Part shown: positions 61,476-64,000 of the stretch, one piece after another
How positions within the stretch are numbered: position 1 is the first letter of the stretch
How the letters are laid out: every line of letters begins with the position of its first letter
Origin: Candidatus Hydrogenedentota bacterium
Lineage (GTDB): Bacteria; Hydrogenedentota; Hydrogenedentia; Hydrogenedentales; SLHB01
DNA: 64,000 nt
Assembly (NCBI GenBank): GCA_019695095.1
Contig: JAIBAQ010000001.1
Location: forward strand, 47,477 to 111,476
Reading direction: 5' to 3'
Made by a program: the position numbers and the translations under genes
Notes under the pieces: model-generated
Databases searched by the model: none
What the model saw: only the letters and a program-made list of their open reading frames with translations
Told to the model about the DNA's origin: nothing

Positions 61476-64000
61476 ATGAAACGTCTTTGCTTGGCTATGT
61501 CCTTTCTGCTTTCCACGGTAGTGTGGGGACAAGACGCGGTGACGCAATGGACTTTGGATCTGGATGCGTCCGCGGGTTCGCCCACCCTATTCCCCGACGC
61601 AGCCGCTCCCACAGGCGTGGTGGTCACCGCAGGCTTCAATGTCATTCGAATTGACGGCGCGGGATCGGTTGTGTGGTCCGTCAAGCAGCCCCAGTCCCTT
61701 GCCACTCCTGCCACTGTTGCCGATCTCGATGAAAACGGAGCCCCTGAGATTCTCGTCGCGCTAGCGGACGGCACACTGGTTTGTCTCGACGCAAACGGTC
61801 AAACCCTTTGGACAATTCCCGGCGTCACGCCTGCCGGAGGCTTCAAAGTTATTGTTGCTGCCGACCTCATGCCTTCGAAGGGCAAGGAGATCCTCTACGG
61901 ATTCGACGACGGTTGGCTCACTTGCTGCTCGTCAACGGGCGAGACCATCTGGCGTTTCACTGGCGACCGGTTCCGCGTGGGTGGCATTGCGGTCGGCGAC
62001 GTCGAGGCCGACGGCGCACCGGAGATTGTCTTTGGGACCGATAACGGCAACGTTTATTGCCTCGACGCTTGGGGCCACGCGCAATGGCGATACCACGAGC
62101 ATGCTCCCTACGGCCGTTCGGGTCCCGTCATCGCCGATCTTGATGCGGACGGCAAAGCGGAAATCCTGATCACGCGCAGCAACGTCGGCAATGCGACCGC
62201 GCTCATGGCAATCGACGGCGCGACCGGCCAATTCAAGTGGCGCACGCGCGACGTTCAACAAAGTTACTTCTCGATCGTCCCTGTGGACTTCGACAGCGAT
62301 GGGAAATTGGATGTCCTGCATGGCGACAAAGGGAATTGGCTGTATAAGACCGCACCGAACGGGGAAGAAGCCTGGCGTGTGGAGTTGGGCGGCCGAGGCC
62401 TCTTCTGGGCTCCCGCGGTTGCCGATATTGATGGCGATACCTACCTCGAAATCGTCGCGGGCATGCGCGGCGCGGAGAATGGTTCTGGAGCCAATGTCTT
62501 CGTGGTCGGGCAAGACGGCACCATAGACGGCAAGATTCCGCTGGGTGGAGCTGCCAATGCCACGCCCGCCATCGGCGATTTGAACGGAGACGGCAAACTG
62601 GATGTCGTAGTTGCCGCTGAGAATCCAAACAAGCTGCATTGCCTGACGTGGGGCGCCACGGGACGCATCGCGTGGCCTTCACTGCGCGGCTCTTCCGCAA
62701 TGACCGCGAACTGCAACGTGCCGTTGGGCACACCCGAGAAACTTACCGACATGCACCCTCAAGGCACCGTTAAAATTGATGCGGGTCCTGTCATGTGGGG
62801 CGAAAATACATGGGCGTTCACTTGGTCTGAGCCGGTTCCGGAAAATGCTTACCTCGAATTTCTCGCAATCTACTCCAATGGGCCAGACGAAACCCGCATA
62901 GTCGACTTGCCCGCCGGGGCAACCAATGTGGATCTGCATTGGCCATTCTCTGAAAAGGGTTCTGCCAGCGTCGTCGCGCGCCTGCACGTCCCCGGCCAAC
63001 TGAAACCCGTATTCGTGGCCATACGCGACGCATCGCCAGAACCGCCCGAGGAATGCGCGTTCTCCGAAGTGTGGCAGGCAGCGGAAGGCGCGCTTCGGTC
63101 GGGTGAGGCCGCGCACATCGACACGTCGCCGTTACGCAACCAGATTGCGGCGCTCAAGGCGATGCAGGATACCGTCAAGCAACTCGCTATCGGCGGCGCA
63201 CAGCCCTCGCTGATTGCGGAAAAGGCCACACAACTTCGTGCAAGCGCCCATCGCCTCAAGGCACTCGTCGGCGCGCTCGATGCGGCCTGGCGCACGGGAG
63301 ATGCAGCCACCTTCGCGTGCTGGCAAGACACCAATCCCTGGGATGCGTTCGATGCGTCCGCCGTTCCCGCGTCGCTTGCCGCCGGCGCGCTCATGACCGT
63401 GCAAGCGTATGGAAACGAATTCGAAGATGTCGCGCTGAACATACTCAATCTCACGTCCGCACCGATGCACGTACGGTGTACGTTCGCACCGCAACCTACC
63501 GGCGCACAACAAGCTCCCGCTGCGCCGGAAATCGCCGCGAAGCTCACGTTGCGCGAAGGCATTCAAGTGCCGGCAACCACGGTAGCCAGCGTCATGGATG
63601 CGTTGCCGCTTCTGAATGACGCGCAGACGTTAACGCTGCCTCCCAGCGAGGCGCGTCAACTCTGGATTCAGATTGACACGCACGGATTGCCCCCCGGCAC
63701 GCACGAAGCGACGCTTCATCTAGCAAGCCTGACCAATCCAGCAGCTATCCGAACTGTCCCCATCCGAATTGAAGTGTGGCCGGTCGCGCTTCCGGACACC
63801 GTGTACGCGAAGATCAATTGGAGTAGCTTCAACGCGCCGCAATACTCCGGCAGCGCCGTGCAAGACATGCTCGATCACGGCGTGTCCGTCATTTACGGGC
63901 CGCCACTTCCCGCCATGCCCGTGGATGCGCAAGGCAACCGCGCCGGTGACATCGCGTGGACCGAATTCGATGCAGCGCTCGCGCGCATCCCCAAGCACAG
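61476..64000 (+). CDS. Exported FG-GAP/PQQ-like propeller protein with DUF4091-like domain (3' end outside window)
   Basis: At least 841 residues, open to the window end. A signal peptide (MKRLCLAMSFLLSTVVWGQ) is followed by about seven FG-GAP/VCBS blades, e.g. VADLDENGAPEILVALADGTL, VADIDGDTYLEIVAG and IGDLNGDGKLDVVVA, each with a DxDxDG calcium-type loop. A fibronectin-like domain, a helical stretch (about 530-600) and then a beta domain with PPGTHEATLHLASL and IRIEVWPVALPDTVYAKINW follow; this last part resembles the N-terminal region of DUF4091/GH123-like proteins. The ATG has AGAGGA ten bases before it. It may be a glycan-active enzyme whose barrel lies beyond the edge. Confidence 0.78.
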   Translation, partial: MKRLCLAMSFLLSTVVWGQDAVTQWTLDLDASAGSPTLFPDAAAPTGVVVTAGFNVIRIDGAGSVVWSVKQPQSLATPATVADLDENGAPEILVALADGTLVCLDANGQTLWTIPGVTPAGGFKVIVAADLMPSKGKEILYGFDDGWLTCCSSTGETIWRFTGDRFRVGGIAVGDVEADGAPEIVFGTDNGNVYCLDAWGHAQWRYHEHAPYGRSGPVIADLDADGKAEILITRSNVGNATALMAIDGATGQFKWRTRDVQQSYFSIVPVDFDSDGKLDVLHGDKGNWLYKTAPNGEEAWRVELGGRGLFWAPAVADIDGDTYLEIVAGMRGAENGSGANVFVVGQDGTIDGKIPLGGAANATPAIGDLNGDGKLDVVVAAENPNKLHCLTWGATGRIAWPSLRGSSAMTANCNVPLGTPEKLTDMHPQGTVKIDAGPVMWGENTWAFTWSEPVPENAYLEFLAIYSNGPDETRIVDLPAGATNVDLHWPFSEKGSASVVARLHVPGQLKPVFVAIRDASPEPPEECAFSEVWQAAEGALRSGEAAHIDTSPLRNQIAALKAMQDTVKQLAIGGAQPSLIAEKATQLRASAHRLKALVGALDAAWRTGDAATFACWQDTNPWDAFDASAVPASLAAGALMTVQAYGNEFEDVALNILNLTSAPMHVRCTFAPQPTGAQQAPAAPEIAAKLTLREGIQVPATTVASVMDALPLLNDAQTLTLPPSEARQLWIQIDTHGLPPGTHEATLHLASLTNPAAIRTVPIRIEVWPVALPDTVYAKINWSSFNAPQYSGSAVQDMLDHGVSVIYGPPLPAMPVDAQGNRAGDIAWTEFDAALARIPKH

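Noticed and set aside
1..64000. tRNA, rRNA and CRISPR arrays
   Set aside because: No cloverleaf-type sequence, rRNA-like stretch or regularly spaced direct repeats were recognised on either strand by eye.

Overview
The window reads as a chromosomal segment of a GC-rich Gram-negative bacterium. Several traits point, with modest confidence, to an environmental lineage near the Planctomycetes/Lentisphaerae/Hydrogenedentota type of gene content: a PEP-CTERM protein, many exported carbohydrate-active proteins (GH36, GH29, DUF1080, a PL26-like rhamnogalacturonan lyase), a DegT/StrS-type protein with a Tat leader, an HzsA-like multidomain c-type cytochrome candidate, and clear AGGAG-type ribosome binding sites. 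I saw no rRNA, tRNA, CRISPR array, phage or transposase gene.

Layout. 1-5208: a leftward sensory unit (exported propeller protein, PAS/GAF histidine kinase, receiver cut by the window edge). 5229-8352: a structured repeat, two lipoprotein-like genes, a zinc-ribbon membrane protein with a tiny membrane protein behind it, and a CPBP protease. 8515-12611: a GH36 alpha-galactosidase, a TTG-start glycosyltransferase and a PEP-CTERM protein behind a sigma-54-like promoter. 12630-19860: secreted EEP phosphatase, sugar-lactone oxidase, DUF1080 protein, a DUF2804/FAD oxidoreductase pair and a GH43-like propeller. 19876-25639: a REP-like repeat, a glycosyltransferase-TPR fusion, and a rightward PilZ / membrane protein / GspG-like / LarA-like operon. 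25653-32580: esterase, FGGY kinase and fucose-isomerase-like pair (with an attenuator-like hairpin between them), and a BNR/TSP3 surface protein. 32844-38397: the 1373-residue HzsA-like protein and a GH29 fucosidase, converging on an unusual palindromic array.

38434-42211: an ECF sigma factor overlapping a membrane protein, second copies of both dispersed repeats, a MauE-thioredoxin-like protein and an HGSNAT-like acyltransferase. 42212-45913: an unknown gene, a TPR protein, aroB and a Gfo/Idh/MocA oxidoreductase. 46412-49839: an AtuA-like/crotonase pair, an unknown membrane protein and a glycosyltransferase. 49863-53969: a sodium:solute symporter, a TIM-barrel sugar isomerase-like protein and the Tat-exported DegT protein, all leftward. 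54262-64000: a hybrid histidine kinase behind a promoter with an inverted repeat, a TonB-like protein, the PL26-like lyase and an FG-GAP protein running off the edge.

Taken together the genes suggest a surface-oriented heterotroph that cleaves galactosyl, fucosyl and pectic side chains outside the cytoplasm, imports sugars through an SSS symporter, channels them through isomerase, kinase and oxidoreductase steps, and tunes this with several two-component and sigma-factor systems. The most unusual points are two dispersed structured repeat families present twice each, the HzsA-like fusion, the Tat leader on a PLP-type enzyme, the sigma-54/PEP-CTERM arrangement, and a GspG-like protein without a prepilin cleavage motif. 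Functional calls come from reading motifs by eye, without any database search.
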